A stretch of 64,000 nt of DNA. Source: JTS-AC122 sp050246015 (GTDB taxonomy: Bacteria > Planctomycetota > Phycisphaerae > Phycisphaerales > UBA1924). The notes beneath the pieces were generated by a model, which was not told the origin of the DNA, made no database searches, and saw nothing but the letters and a program-made list of their open reading frames with translations. The number at the start of each line of letters is the position of its first letter. Within the stretch, counting starts at the first letter, position 1. The DNA lies in the NCBI GenBank assembly GCA_050246015.1, contig JBFWWU010000015.1, forward strand, positions 1 to 64,000, given 5' to 3'. This document shows positions 51,840 through 59,225 of this stretch, piece after piece. Made by a program: the position numbers and the translations under genes.

Positions 51840-53078
51840 TCAGCGTAGCAGCCAGTTGATGAGTCCCGCGGCGAAGCGCATCTCGCGGGCGATGCCGGCG
51901 GCGAGATCAACGTCACCGGCGAGAGCGGGGGGGAACACGTTCCAGGCGTAGGTCTCGACCTCGAAGTGGTTCACGCCCGAGGCGAGGGCGGCGCGGATCG
52001 CGGGCTCGATGTGGTCCTGTGTGGTGCCCAAAGGACCGATCGAGTCCATGAAGATGGGTACGTGGAAGTGAACCCTCGCTTCGCCGGGTGCGCTCCGCCC
52101 GCGCAGTGCGCTGAGCGCCGCCGGCAGATCCTCGTGGAAGTCGGGCGCGCCGGGATCAGCCTGTCCGGACCGACCGCTGCGCACGCACGTCTGGTGCAGG
52201 TACCGCGCCTCGGCGAACGACTCAAGTGCGTGCATCGCCGCGCGGTCCTGTGCGCCCCCGGCGAGTTCGATCCGCGGCGCCGACGAGATCTGCACCTTAC
52301 CGACCTGGATCCCCGCGGCCGAGTAGGTGTTCAGCACCTGCGCCTGATCCTCGAACATCACCGCGGCGTGGCACACGTCGTGGCAGACACGCAGGTGCTC
52401 GCGGACAGGCCCCTCGGCCCCCGCGCCACCCACCAGCAGGTGCCGCTTCCAGAATGCAATGACGTCATCGCTCGTGCTCAGGATGCACCCGGGCTCGGGC
52501 TCAAGATCCAGATGGATCAGTTGTCCGGTCTCCTGGCGCGTCCTGGCAAGCACGTCGGCGACGTAGCGCAGGTTCATCGCGGCCCGCTCCGGATCGACGG
52601 GCGCGCACGGCGTGCCCGGCCAACCGACTGGAACGGTCGAGATGCTTCCCTGGTCATGTTCCCCAAGCAGCCCGCCCAGGACCGCGATCAGATCAAGCGT
52701 GTAGCGAACGCGGCGCGGGTCCGCCCAGTTCGGCTCGTACACGGCGTGCTTCACCACCGGCTCGTGAAAGTCCCCGTAGGGAAAACCGTTGAACGAGAAC
52801 GCCCGCAGTCCGCTGTCGCGCAGGGCCTGACGGAGTTCGAGCACGCGGCCCGCCGCCGCATCGACCGCGCCGGCCGACAACCAGAGCCCGATATCGAGCC
52901 GGCCAGCCAGACCGAGCGACTCCCTCACGGTAGACGCGTGGCGCTTGAGATTCGCCAGGGTCGAATCCAGGTCGTGCCCCGCGTGGACGTTCGTGCAGTA
53001 CCCGAGTCGAACGTCGCCGGCATTGACCAGCGAGTCTCGGCTCCGCGGCGCTCCGACATTTCCCGGCGGCTCACTCAT
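51840..53078 (-). CDS. eboE: EboE, TIM-barrel metabolite traffic protein
   Basis: A 412-residue sugar-isomerase-like TIM barrel. The EboE family mark near the N-terminus is GYCTNVHAGHD. Metal-type residues are spread over HLDLEPEPGC, FMDSIGPLGTTQDH and VETYAWNVFP. The family belongs to the xylose-isomerase-like group, but its reaction is not known. The start overlaps the eboB stop by 8 bases, showing translational coupling. It is the fourth gene of the operon. Confidence 0.85.
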   Translation of the reverse strand: MSEPPGNVGAPRSRDSLVNAGDVRLGYCTNVHAGHDLDSTLANLKRHASTVRESLGLAGRLDIGLWLSAGAVDAAAGRVLELRQALRDSGLRAFSFNGFPYGDFHEPVVKHAVYEPNWADPRRVRYTLDLIAVLGGLLGEHDQGSISTVPVGWPGTPCAPVDPERAAMNLRYVADVLARTRQETGQLIHLDLEPEPGCILSTSDDVIAFWKRHLLVGGAGAEGPVREHLRVCHDVCHAAVMFEDQAQVLNTYSAAGIQVGKVQISSAPRIELAGGAQDRAAMHALESFAEARYLHQTCVRSGRSGQADPGAPDFHEDLPAALSALRGRSAPGEARVHFHVPIFMDSIGPLGTTQDHIEPAIRAALASGVNHFEVETYAWNVFPPALAGDVDLAAGIAREMRFAAGLINWLLR

Positions 53079-53883
53079 CCAGCCCCGCCCGGAACTTCTT
53101 GGATTGGCGGAGGAACGCCTCTGGGTTCTCGAAGACCACGCGCCGCACCGCGGCCTCGCCGTGACCGCGCCGCTTCATCTCCAGCGCGGCCTTGGGAACC
53201 GACAGCGGATCGCTGTGCCCCCAGTCGCCGGCCGAGTTCAGGCATAGGCGCTCGCGCCCGTACATTTCGAGGATGTCCACCGCGCGCTGCGGCGTGCACT
53301 TGCTGTCGGGGTAGAGCGTCATGCCCGCCCAGTGTCCGCGGTCGAGCACGAGCCTGGCCGTGTGCTCCTCGACGTGATCGATCAGCACGCGCTGGGCGTT
53401 GATGCGAGAATCCCGCGCGATCGCGTCGAGGATCAAGCGGGTGCCCTTGAGTTTGTCCTCCAGGTGCGGGGTGTGGACAAGGATCAACTGCTGATGCCGG
53501 GCCGCCAGGTCGATCTGCTCCTCCAGGACCTTGAGTTCCGAACGGCTGTTCTTGTTGAGCCCGATCTCGCCGATGCCCAGGACGTTGGGACGATCCAGGA
53601 ACTGAGGGATCAGGGCGATGACCTCGCGCGCGAACACCGGGTCCTCGGCCTCCTTGGGGTTGATGCACAGCCAGCAGTGGTGGGCGATCCCGTACGCGGC
53701 GGCACGCCGCGGCTCGAACTCCGTCAGTTGCCGGTAGTAATCAAAGAACCCTTGGGGCGAGCCGCGGTCGTATCCAGCCCAGAAGGCCGGTTCGGTGATG
53801 GCGCAGCATCCGCACTGCGCCATGCGGGCGTAGTCGTCCGTCGTGCGGGACACCATGTGGATGTGGGGATCGATGTACTTCAT
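53071..53883 (-). CDS. eboB: EboB, TatD-like metal-dependent hydrolase
   Basis: A 270-residue TIM-barrel hydrolase of the TatD superfamily. The metal motif is DPHIHMVSRT at residues 5-14. Further markers are LGIGEIGLNKNS (Glu), ILVHTPH (His), LIDHVEEHTA (His) and LNSAGDWGHSDP (Asp). This is the EboB position and style. ATG 53883 has GGAGG 8 bases upstream and overlaps the stop of the preceding small gene in ATGA, so it is chosen over 53910. In ebo operons it works with EboA-F on a metabolite destined for the cell envelope. Confidence 0.85.
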   Translation of the reverse strand: MKYIDPHIHMVSRTTDDYARMAQCGCCAITEPAFWAGYDRGSPQGFFDYYRQLTEFEPRRAAAYGIAHHCWLCINPKEAEDPVFAREVIALIPQFLDRPNVLGIGEIGLNKNSRSELKVLEEQIDLAARHQQLILVHTPHLEDKLKGTRLILDAIARDSRINAQRVLIDHVEEHTARLVLDRGHWAGMTLYPDSKCTPQRAVDILEMYGRERLCLNSAGDWGHSDPLSVPKAALEMKRRGHGEAAVRRVVFENPEAFLRQSKKFRAGLDE

Positions 53884-54182
53884 CGCGAGCCTCCGGCCGA
53901 TCCCGTCCACACGCCGGTGGCCCCTTTCATCCCGGCGTGCGCGATCGGGTCGGTCGTCGGATCGCTGAAATGCTCCAGGATCCGTTTCGCCCGCTCTGGC
54001 CGGCCGTCCACCAGCAGCGGGATGGCTTGCCGCAGGATCTGGAGCCGGACATCACTCCCACCGGCGCGTTCGCATCGGTCGATGAAGGCGGCGATATCAA
54101 GCAGTTTGGCGCGATGCTCGATGAAATAGGCGTCTGCGAGTTGTGCGATGGTCATGCCGCGCGGCGCTTGGGGAGTACTCAC
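53880..54182 (-). CDS. small ebo-linked protein of unknown function (eboA position)
   Basis: A 100-residue mostly helical protein with a distinctive core: LRQAIPLLVDGRPERAKRIL, then HFSDPTTDPIAHAGMKGA. GTG 54182 is chosen because AGGAGG stands 8 bases upstream; the downstream ATG lacks one. Its stop overlaps the eboB start. Canonical EboA is about 200 residues and helical; this protein is half that length and I cannot align it confidently, so it is either a reduced EboA or a replacement. The coupling to eboB says it acts in the ebo pathway. Confidence 0.7.
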   Translation of the reverse strand: MSTPQAPRGMTIAQLADAYFIEHRAKLLDIAAFIDRCERAGGSDVRLQILRQAIPLLVDGRPERAKRILEHFSDPTTDPIAHAGMKGATGVWTGSAGGSR

Positions 54183-54228
54183 GGATGCATCCTCCTGTCG
54201 CCCGATGCCCCGGGCCCATGCAACATTA

Positions 54229-55434
54229 TCACTGCACGCCCGCACTCATGCGGTCGTGCACGAGTCCGATGGCGTGCTCCATCACGGCCCGGTCGATCTG
54301 GTGCACCTCACACGCGTCGCCCGGGCTTTTCACCAGCGTGATCGTCAGGTCACCGCCCAGGTGTTCGCGGAACTGCTCTAGGCCCTCGAATAGATCAGCG
54401 GCCCGGGCCAGGAGTTCATGGGAGGTGGGCAGCCCGATCGCCCTGAGGCAGTCGCCGACGCGCGCCACGACGCCCGGGTCGCACGCGCCGATCAGCCGCG
54501 CGAACGTCAGATCGATCATCATCCCGATCGCCACGGCATACCCGTGAGTCAGTCCGAAGCGAGACATCGCTTCGAGCCGGTGGGCCGCCCAATGACCGAA
54601 ATCCAGTGGGCGGGCGGCGAGGAACTCGAACGGGTCGCCCCCGGCGATGATGTGATCGGCGTGCAGCGCCGCGGATCGCCGGATGATCGGGGAGGCGGCG
54701 CTGAGGTCGCGGGCGCGGAGGCGAGGCGCCGACGATTCGATGTCTTGAAAGAACGAGGCGTCTTTGAGCAGCGCCACCTTGACGGCTTCAGAGAACCCCG
54801 AGCGCCAGTGTTCATCGCTGAGCGTTTCGAGCAGGGCTTCGTCGTTGACGACGGCCCATGGGGGCCAGAAGGTCCCGACCAGGTTCTTAACGCCGCCCCG
54901 GTTCACTCCCGCCTTGACGCCGACGCCGGAGTCGTCTTGTGAAAGGGTGGTTGATGGCATCCGCACCACCCTGACGCCGCGATGAAAAATGGACGCCGCG
55001 TACCCGGCGACGTCGAGCACCGCGCCGCCGCCGATGACGACCACGTACGACCGGCGACAGATCCGGGCGTCACCCATCGCTCGCAGGATCATCTCTGGGA
55101 CGGCGGGATCGTTTTTGCAGGCCTCGCCGCCGGGCACGAGCACCGCGGCGGGCGCCACGTCCAGGCGCGCGGTGCGCGACTCCGCGAATCGTCTGACGCG
55201 GTCAATGACGCCGGGATCCGCCGCGGCCAGTCCCGCATCGACGACAAAGAGCACCCGAGGCCTCCTCGGATGCACGTGGGGCGTGAGCCCGTGATGTCCA
55301 TTCAAACCGCGTGCGGGCCCCGCGTCGGGGTCGCCGATGAGCACGTCGTCCAGCACCCGATTCGCGGGCTCCAGCGCTCCGCGCGTGAAACGAAGGCGGT
55401 GGACAAAGGGAACAACGAACGTGCGATCCTGCAT
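54229..55434 (-). CDS. eboD: EboD, 3-dehydroquinate synthase-like sugar phosphate cyclase
   Basis: A 401-residue protein of the dehydroquinate synthase superfamily, in the ebo-type branch. The start VPFVHRLRFTRGAL is typical of EboD. NAD and metal residues are in VVIGGGAVLDVAGYAASIFH, RMPSTTLSQDDSGVGVKAGV, KNLVGTFWPP and FGHWAAHRLEAMS (His ligand). It would cyclise a sugar phosphate; true AroB has a different N-terminus. GGAG sits upstream of the ATG and TATAGT lies about 34 bases before it. This is the first gene of the operon, and 46 bases separate it from the small gene. Confidence 0.87.
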   Translation of the reverse strand: MQDRTFVVPFVHRLRFTRGALEPANRVLDDVLIGDPDAGPARGLNGHHGLTPHVHPRRPRVLFVVDAGLAAADPGVIDRVRRFAESRTARLDVAPAAVLVPGGEACKNDPAVPEMILRAMGDARICRRSYVVVIGGGAVLDVAGYAASIFHRGVRVVRMPSTTLSQDDSGVGVKAGVNRGGVKNLVGTFWPPWAVVNDEALLETLSDEHWRSGFSEAVKVALLKDASFFQDIESSAPRLRARDLSAASPIIRRSAALHADHIIAGGDPFEFLAARPLDFGHWAAHRLEAMSRFGLTHGYAVAIGMMIDLTFARLIGACDPGVVARVGDCLRAIGLPTSHELLARAADLFEGLEQFREHLGGDLTITLVKSPGDACEVHQIDRAVMEHAIGLVHDRMSAGVQ

Positions 55435-55680
55435 CGACTCGGCTCCGCTCCCTCAGTCGAGTGAACTATAGGGTCGCGCGCGCGGGTTCGGATCCGGCGC
55501 CGGGCGGGAGATCGCGGATTCTGTCGCAGGCCCCGAGATCCGATAAGTTTCCGTTTGGTAGGCGAGCGGAGGAAGAAGAGCCGTTCTGATCGTGCCGCGG
55601 CGTGCCGGCGCCCGGGTCGATGTCTATACTCCGAGTCCCGGTGCAGATCGCTGCGCCGGTGATTCCCAGGAGTCTTTGCG

Positions 55681-56313
55681 ATGCGACATCGACGTGCAGG
55701 CTATCGGCTCGGACGCACTACCGCGCACCGGGCGTCTACTCTCCGCAACATCGCCGCCGCGCTCTTCGAGCACGGGCAGGTCACGACCACCATTCCCAAG
55801 GCCAAGGCCGTCCAGCCGCTGGTTGAGAAGATCGTTACGCTCGCCAAGCGAGGCGACCTGCACGCTCGGCGGCTCGTGATCGCCAAGTTGGGCGGGGACC
55901 GGCAGGGATTCGACTGGCTGTACCTCTCCAAGAAGCCGTCGGAGGATGAGAAGAAGTCCGTCGCGGAACTCCGCGATCGGGCCTCGGCGTACTTCGACGT
56001 CCCGGATTCCTCGCAGGTCGAACGCAACCGCTACGGCGAACTGCGCAAGGCGCCGAAGTTGGTGAAGCACATCTTCGAGCATGTGGCGCCCCGGTTCCAG
56101 GGCCGCGCGGGCGGATACACCCGCATCGTGAAACTCGGTCGTCACCGAATCGGGGACGGGTCGGAGTTGTGCGTGATTCAGTTTGTGGGGGCGGAGCAGG
56201 GTCCGGAAATCGGCGGCCGTCCCAGCACGCGGCGCCGCATCGCCGACCGTCGGACCGCCTACGCCGCCAAGGTCCGAAAAGTGGCGGCGAAGGAATCTTC
56301 TGCCACTGCCTGA
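55681..56313 (+). CDS. rplQ: 50S ribosomal protein L17, extended form
   Basis: A 210-residue L17. The core MRHRRAGYRLGRTTAHRASTLRN and KAKAVQPLVEKIVTLAKRGD is plain, as is the GGYTRIVKLG ending of the family. Between them is an insertion of about 50 residues (LSKKPSEDEKKSVAELRDRA onwards), plus a basic tail; typical bacterial L17 is 115-140 residues. It lies in the large subunit near the tunnel exit. AGGAG precedes ATG 55681. rpoA, its usual neighbour, is not next to it. Confidence 0.92.
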   Translation: MRHRRAGYRLGRTTAHRASTLRNIAAALFEHGQVTTTIPKAKAVQPLVEKIVTLAKRGDLHARRLVIAKLGGDRQGFDWLYLSKKPSEDEKKSVAELRDRASAYFDVPDSSQVERNRYGELRKAPKLVKHIFEHVAPRFQGRAGGYTRIVKLGRHRIGDGSELCVIQFVGAEQGPEIGGRPSTRRRIADRRTAYAAKVRKVAAKESSATA

Positions 56314-56408
56314 AGTTTACTCTGTAGAACCACAGCCGCGCTCATGCGAGCGCCGGCGAACTTTTCACCCCGCCGCCTCCGTCGCGGCCTACCACTTGGA
56401 GATTCATC

Positions 56409-56609
56409 ATGAAGAAGGCTCGTCTGTTCGGTCTGGCTCTGGTCGGCGTCGCGGCACTGATGGTCGGGTGCGCCAACGATGAAGCGTCCACCTGCACCGA
56501 TAGCGGGTGCTCGGCGGAGAAGGCGTCTTGCTCCGAAGGATCAGGTTGCTGCAAGGAGAAGGCGGCATCCGAGTGCTGCAAGGAGAAGGCCGCCAGCACG
56601 AACAACTGA
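56409..56609 (+). CDS. tiny Cys-rich lipoprotein
   Basis: A 66-residue predicted lipoprotein: signal LALVGVAALMVGCAND with lipobox Cys21. The mature part has nine or so cysteines in CTDSGCS, ASCSEGSGCCKEKAAS and ECCKEKAAS; CCKEKAA occurs twice. Cys pairs like this can bind metal or form disulfides. No homologous function is known to me. The ATG lacks a strong ribosome-binding site; GGAG lies 10 bases upstream. A strong terminator follows. Confidence 0.7.
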   Translation: MKKARLFGLALVGVAALMVGCANDEASTCTDSGCSAEKASCSEGSGCCKEKAASECCKEKAASTNN

Positions 56610-56635
56610 GTTGTATCGTTGACCACTAAATCAAG

Positions 56636-56666
56636 CCGCCGATCGAGGCATCGATCGGCGGTTTTT
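56636..56666 (+). terminator. strong intrinsic terminator of Cys-rich lipoprotein gene
   Basis: An 11-bp perfect stem (CCGCCGATCGA/TCGATCGGCGG, loop GGCA, 56636-56661) is followed by TTTTTG. Confidence 0.92.
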
Positions 56667-56840
56667 GTTTGGGTTTTCGTAGCGAGGGGCTTGATGATGG
56701 AACACTCTCTCGGCTACCATGGTGATTGGAGCGGCCGGTTCTGATAGACGTGATGAAACTACGTCAGGCCGCATCCGAGGAATGTGCTGCGAGCCACGCC
56801 TTGTGGGCGGAGACGAAGCAGTCATAGAAGGAGTCTTGCG

Positions 56841-56999
56841 ATGAAGAAGTTTGGAATGGGTGCGTTGATCGCTCTGGCGATCGCCGGTGTTTCGGTTGCG
56901 ACGCTGTCGACCGGGTGCGAGAAGAAGCCGGAGCCCGCGAAGAAGGCGCCGGAGAAGCCGGCCGAGAAGCCCGCTGACGGCGCGGGTGGCGGTCACTGA
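56841..56999 (+). CDS. tiny lipoprotein with Lys/Pro/Glu tail
   Basis: A 52-residue predicted lipoprotein. The signal is MKKFGMGALIALAIAGVSVA, and the lipobox LSTGC gives Cys26. The mature tail EKKPEPAKKAPEKPAEKPAD is a Lys/Pro/Glu repeat, ending GAGGGH. AAGGAG precedes ATG 56841. It may be a spacer or anchor lipoprotein, like entericidin-sized ones; function unknown. A second strong terminator follows, so this gene and its neighbour are separate units. Confidence 0.7.
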   Translation: MKKFGMGALIALAIAGVSVATLSTGCEKKPEPAKKAPEKPAEKPADGAGGGH

Positions 57000-57032
57000 T
57001 CCGAACGCCAAGCAGACATATGCGAACAACCC

Positions 57033-57068
57033 AAGCCCGCCGCGTCTCTCGCGGCGGGCTTGTTGTTT
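57033..57068 (+). terminator. strong intrinsic terminator of second tiny lipoprotein gene
   Basis: A perfect 12-bp stem (AAGCCCGCCGCG/CGCGGCGGGCTT, 57033-57061) is followed by TGTTGTTT. It lies 34 bases past the stop codon. Confidence 0.88.
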
Positions 57069-57104
57069 CTAAGGCGTGTGGCTCCGGCCCCCGCGCTGGG
57101 GGAC

Positions 57105-57737
57105 TTATGCGTTCGGCTCGCCGGTGACCGGGTTATTGAAGTGCGATTCCTGCACGGGCACCAGGTGCTCCAGGACGTGCTGGAGCACCCGCGCCGGGCT
57201 GCCCATCGCGTTCACCTCCGCGACGAGCGACGGGTGATAGTGAGCCAGCACGGGGTACGTCTCCTGCTCGTACACCGACCAGCGTCGCAGGATGACGTCC
57301 TCTTTGGCGTCGTCCACGCGGTTTTCCTTCAGCGCCCGCCGGCGCAGCCGCTTGATCATCTCCTGCTTGTCCGGGCACACCAGGTGGATGATTTTGAGCA
57401 CGTTCAGGTGCTTTTCCAGCAGCCTGGCCTGATTGGTGTTCCGGGGAATCCCGTCGAGCACGAGCAGATCCTTGCTCGGCTTGTACAGGCTCAGCACCGT
57501 CTGGGCGTGCATGTTCTGCTGCCACATCCTGATGGTGACATCGTCTGGCACCAGTTCGCCGCGCGACGAGAACTCCATGAACGTGCGCCCGAGTTCGGAA
57601 CTGGTGTCCAGCGTCCGGAACACCTCGCCGCACGAGAGGTGATAAAACCCCGGAACATGCCCCAGGATCTTTCCCTGCGTCCCCTTCCCGGCCCCCGGAG
57701 CGCCGAAGAGGAGGATGGTCTGATATCGATGCGGCAT
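57105..57737 (-). CDS. adk: adenylate kinase
   Basis: A 210-residue nucleoside monophosphate kinase interconverting ATP plus AMP and two ADP. The P-loop is GAPGAGKGTQ (residues 12-21); the AMP part is HLSCGEVFR and LVLDGIPRNTNQA; the LID has RRALKENRVDDAKEDVILRR. The LID is short and has no zinc-binding cysteines. GGAGAG stands upstream of the ATG. Function is certain at family level. 206 bases separate it from the unknown pair upstream. Confidence 0.93.
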   Translation of the reverse strand: MPHRYQTILLFGAPGAGKGTQGKILGHVPGFYHLSCGEVFRTLDTSSELGRTFMEFSSRGELVPDDVTIRMWQQNMHAQTVLSLYKPSKDLLVLDGIPRNTNQARLLEKHLNVLKIIHLVCPDKQEMIKRLRRRALKENRVDDAKEDVILRRWSVYEQETYPVLAHYHPSLVAEVNAMGSPARVLQHVLEHLVPVQESHFNNPVTGEPNA

Positions 57738-57943
57738 AAGAACTCTCCGAGTCGCTGATCCGGCCTCATGCGCTGACGGTGATCGCGGTCGCCTTCAACC
57801 TACCACCGCGACCGGGCACGGGCAACCGTATCCCGCCAGCAATCCACCGGCGCGCCGTTACAGGCGATTCACCCGCGCCAGCCCGGCCCGGCGTGATGCG
57901 ATGCGGCAAGCGAATGCTTTGCCTGTCAGCGCCGGGCGCTGGG

Positions 57944-58345
57944 CTATCGTCCCAGGAGTTTTCCCAGGAAGGGGGCCGCCGTCGCGAGCGTGACGCCTAC
58001 GACGCCCGCCAGTTTCCTGGCGACCTCGGCGATCCGCACCACCTTGTCTCCCATATCGCCAACTCCTTCGAGTTGCTCACTGACCCGTTCTAGCCCGGAT
58101 TGGACCGCCTCTTTGGGGTCCGGCTTCGTGGGCGCCTGTTCGAGCGCAGGGATGGTCCGCTCCAGCATGACCTGCTGTGTTCGCTGGGGCAGGCCGGCGT
58201 CCGCGATTGCCTGGCGCAGTTCCTTTACCAGGGCCGACAGTTCCTTGGACTGCTCCGTGCCGATGCGCACATTCGATTTCGCGCCGTGCCCGATCGCATG
58301 CCCGATTCCCGACGTGTCGCCCGCCTGAAATGGTCCATGACCCAT
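57944..58345 (-). CDS. unknown small protein with SGIGHAIGH motif and hydrophobic C-terminus
   Basis: A 133-residue protein that I do not recognise. It starts with MGHGPFQAGDTSGIGHAIGH, a Gly/His-rich stretch. A helical region follows (about 35-110), and the C-terminus is hydrophobic (about 108-130: LAGVVGVTLATAAPFLGKL). ATG 58345 is chosen over the TTG two codons earlier, because GGAG is 9 bases upstream of it. The protein 48 bases upstream ends in a very similar HVGNISGVGHAIGHH, so the two probably belong to one system. Confidence 0.65.
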   Translation of the reverse strand: MGHGPFQAGDTSGIGHAIGHGAKSNVRIGTEQSKELSALVKELRQAIADAGLPQRTQQVMLERTIPALEQAPTKPDPKEAVQSGLERVSEQLEGVGDMGDKVVRIAEVARKLAGVVGVTLATAAPFLGKLLGR

Positions 58346-58393
58346 TGACAAGTCTCCTTTTTCGCGATTGCCCCGCCCGCTTGGCCCGGTCCG

Positions 58394-59149
58394 TCAAGCC
58401 CCTACTTTGCTCACGCTGTGGTGTCCGATGGCGTGCCCGACGCCGGAGATGTTCCCGACGTGAAACGAGTGGTCGTGGTGGTGGTATTCGACCCTGAGGA
58501 CGACCTGCTCGCCGACACGGGTGGGCATCGCCGTGATGGGGGACCAACCGCCGCCCTCTCCCCGCACCCGGAACTCAATCTGGTCGAGCCGGTCCTTATC
58601 GACGACGGCCTGCACGCTGGGCATGGGCATGGCGCCGAACCCGTTCACGTTGATCCCGCCGATGAACTTGAGGCAGTCCCCGATGAACTCGGGCACGCGG
58701 AACAGGTTGATGAACATGATGACCTTCGCCACGCCGCGCATCCCGCACAGGAGCATCAGCGACCCGCGCAGGGGCTGCCCGCTGGCCATGCTGACCCCCT
58801 CGATCTCTCGGACGTGCGCCGTCGCGCCGCCGATCTGCGTCTGCCGGGCGGGCGCGATGCTCGTAATCTGCGACAGCCCGACGCTGAACCCCTGCATCAC
58901 GGCCGCGAACGGGTTGTCCATGCTCCGCAGAGCCATCATGAGCATCGGCACGGCCATCGGGGGCACGGGCTCGACCATGACACAGGCGGGTGTGGCGGGC
59001 GGCGGGGTCGCGCCCGGCGGCAGGACCGCGAACGGGCCCATGGGGCCCATCGCCTGAAACTGAAACCCCTGCGGCACCAGCGCCGAGAACGTCATGCTCT
59101 CCAAGGGCAAGCCGCCCGGCTGCGTCACTCTGGTGAACATCGGAAACAT
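58394..59149 (-). CDS. unknown Met/Pro-rich protein ending in SGVGHAIGHH motif
   Basis: A 251-residue protein without a recognised family. The N-terminal third is Pro/Met/Ala-rich (FSALVPQGFQFQAMGPMGPF and following). The middle has hydrophobic stretches such as LMLLCGMRGVAKVIMFINLF. The C-terminal part is beta-like (RVRGEGGGWSPITAMPTRVG, then VEYHHHDHSFHVGNISGVGH) and shares SGxGHAIGH with the next gene's start. GAGGA stands 7 bases before the ATG. It is probably co-transcribed with 57944-58345. Confidence 0.6.
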   Translation of the reverse strand: MFPMFTRVTQPGGLPLESMTFSALVPQGFQFQAMGPMGPFAVLPPGATPPPATPACVMVEPVPPMAVPMLMMALRSMDNPFAAVMQGFSVGLSQITSIAPARQTQIGGATAHVREIEGVSMASGQPLRGSLMLLCGMRGVAKVIMFINLFRVPEFIGDCLKFIGGINVNGFGAMPMPSVQAVVDKDRLDQIEFRVRGEGGGWSPITAMPTRVGEQVVLRVEYHHHDHSFHVGNISGVGHAIGHHSVSKVGA

Positions 59150-59225
59150 GACCGTCCTCGCAGAAGTTCGCCGCGGCGTGCTCGCGGTTGCTCAGGGCGC
59201 GCGCCTGTACATCATCGCCGCGGTC

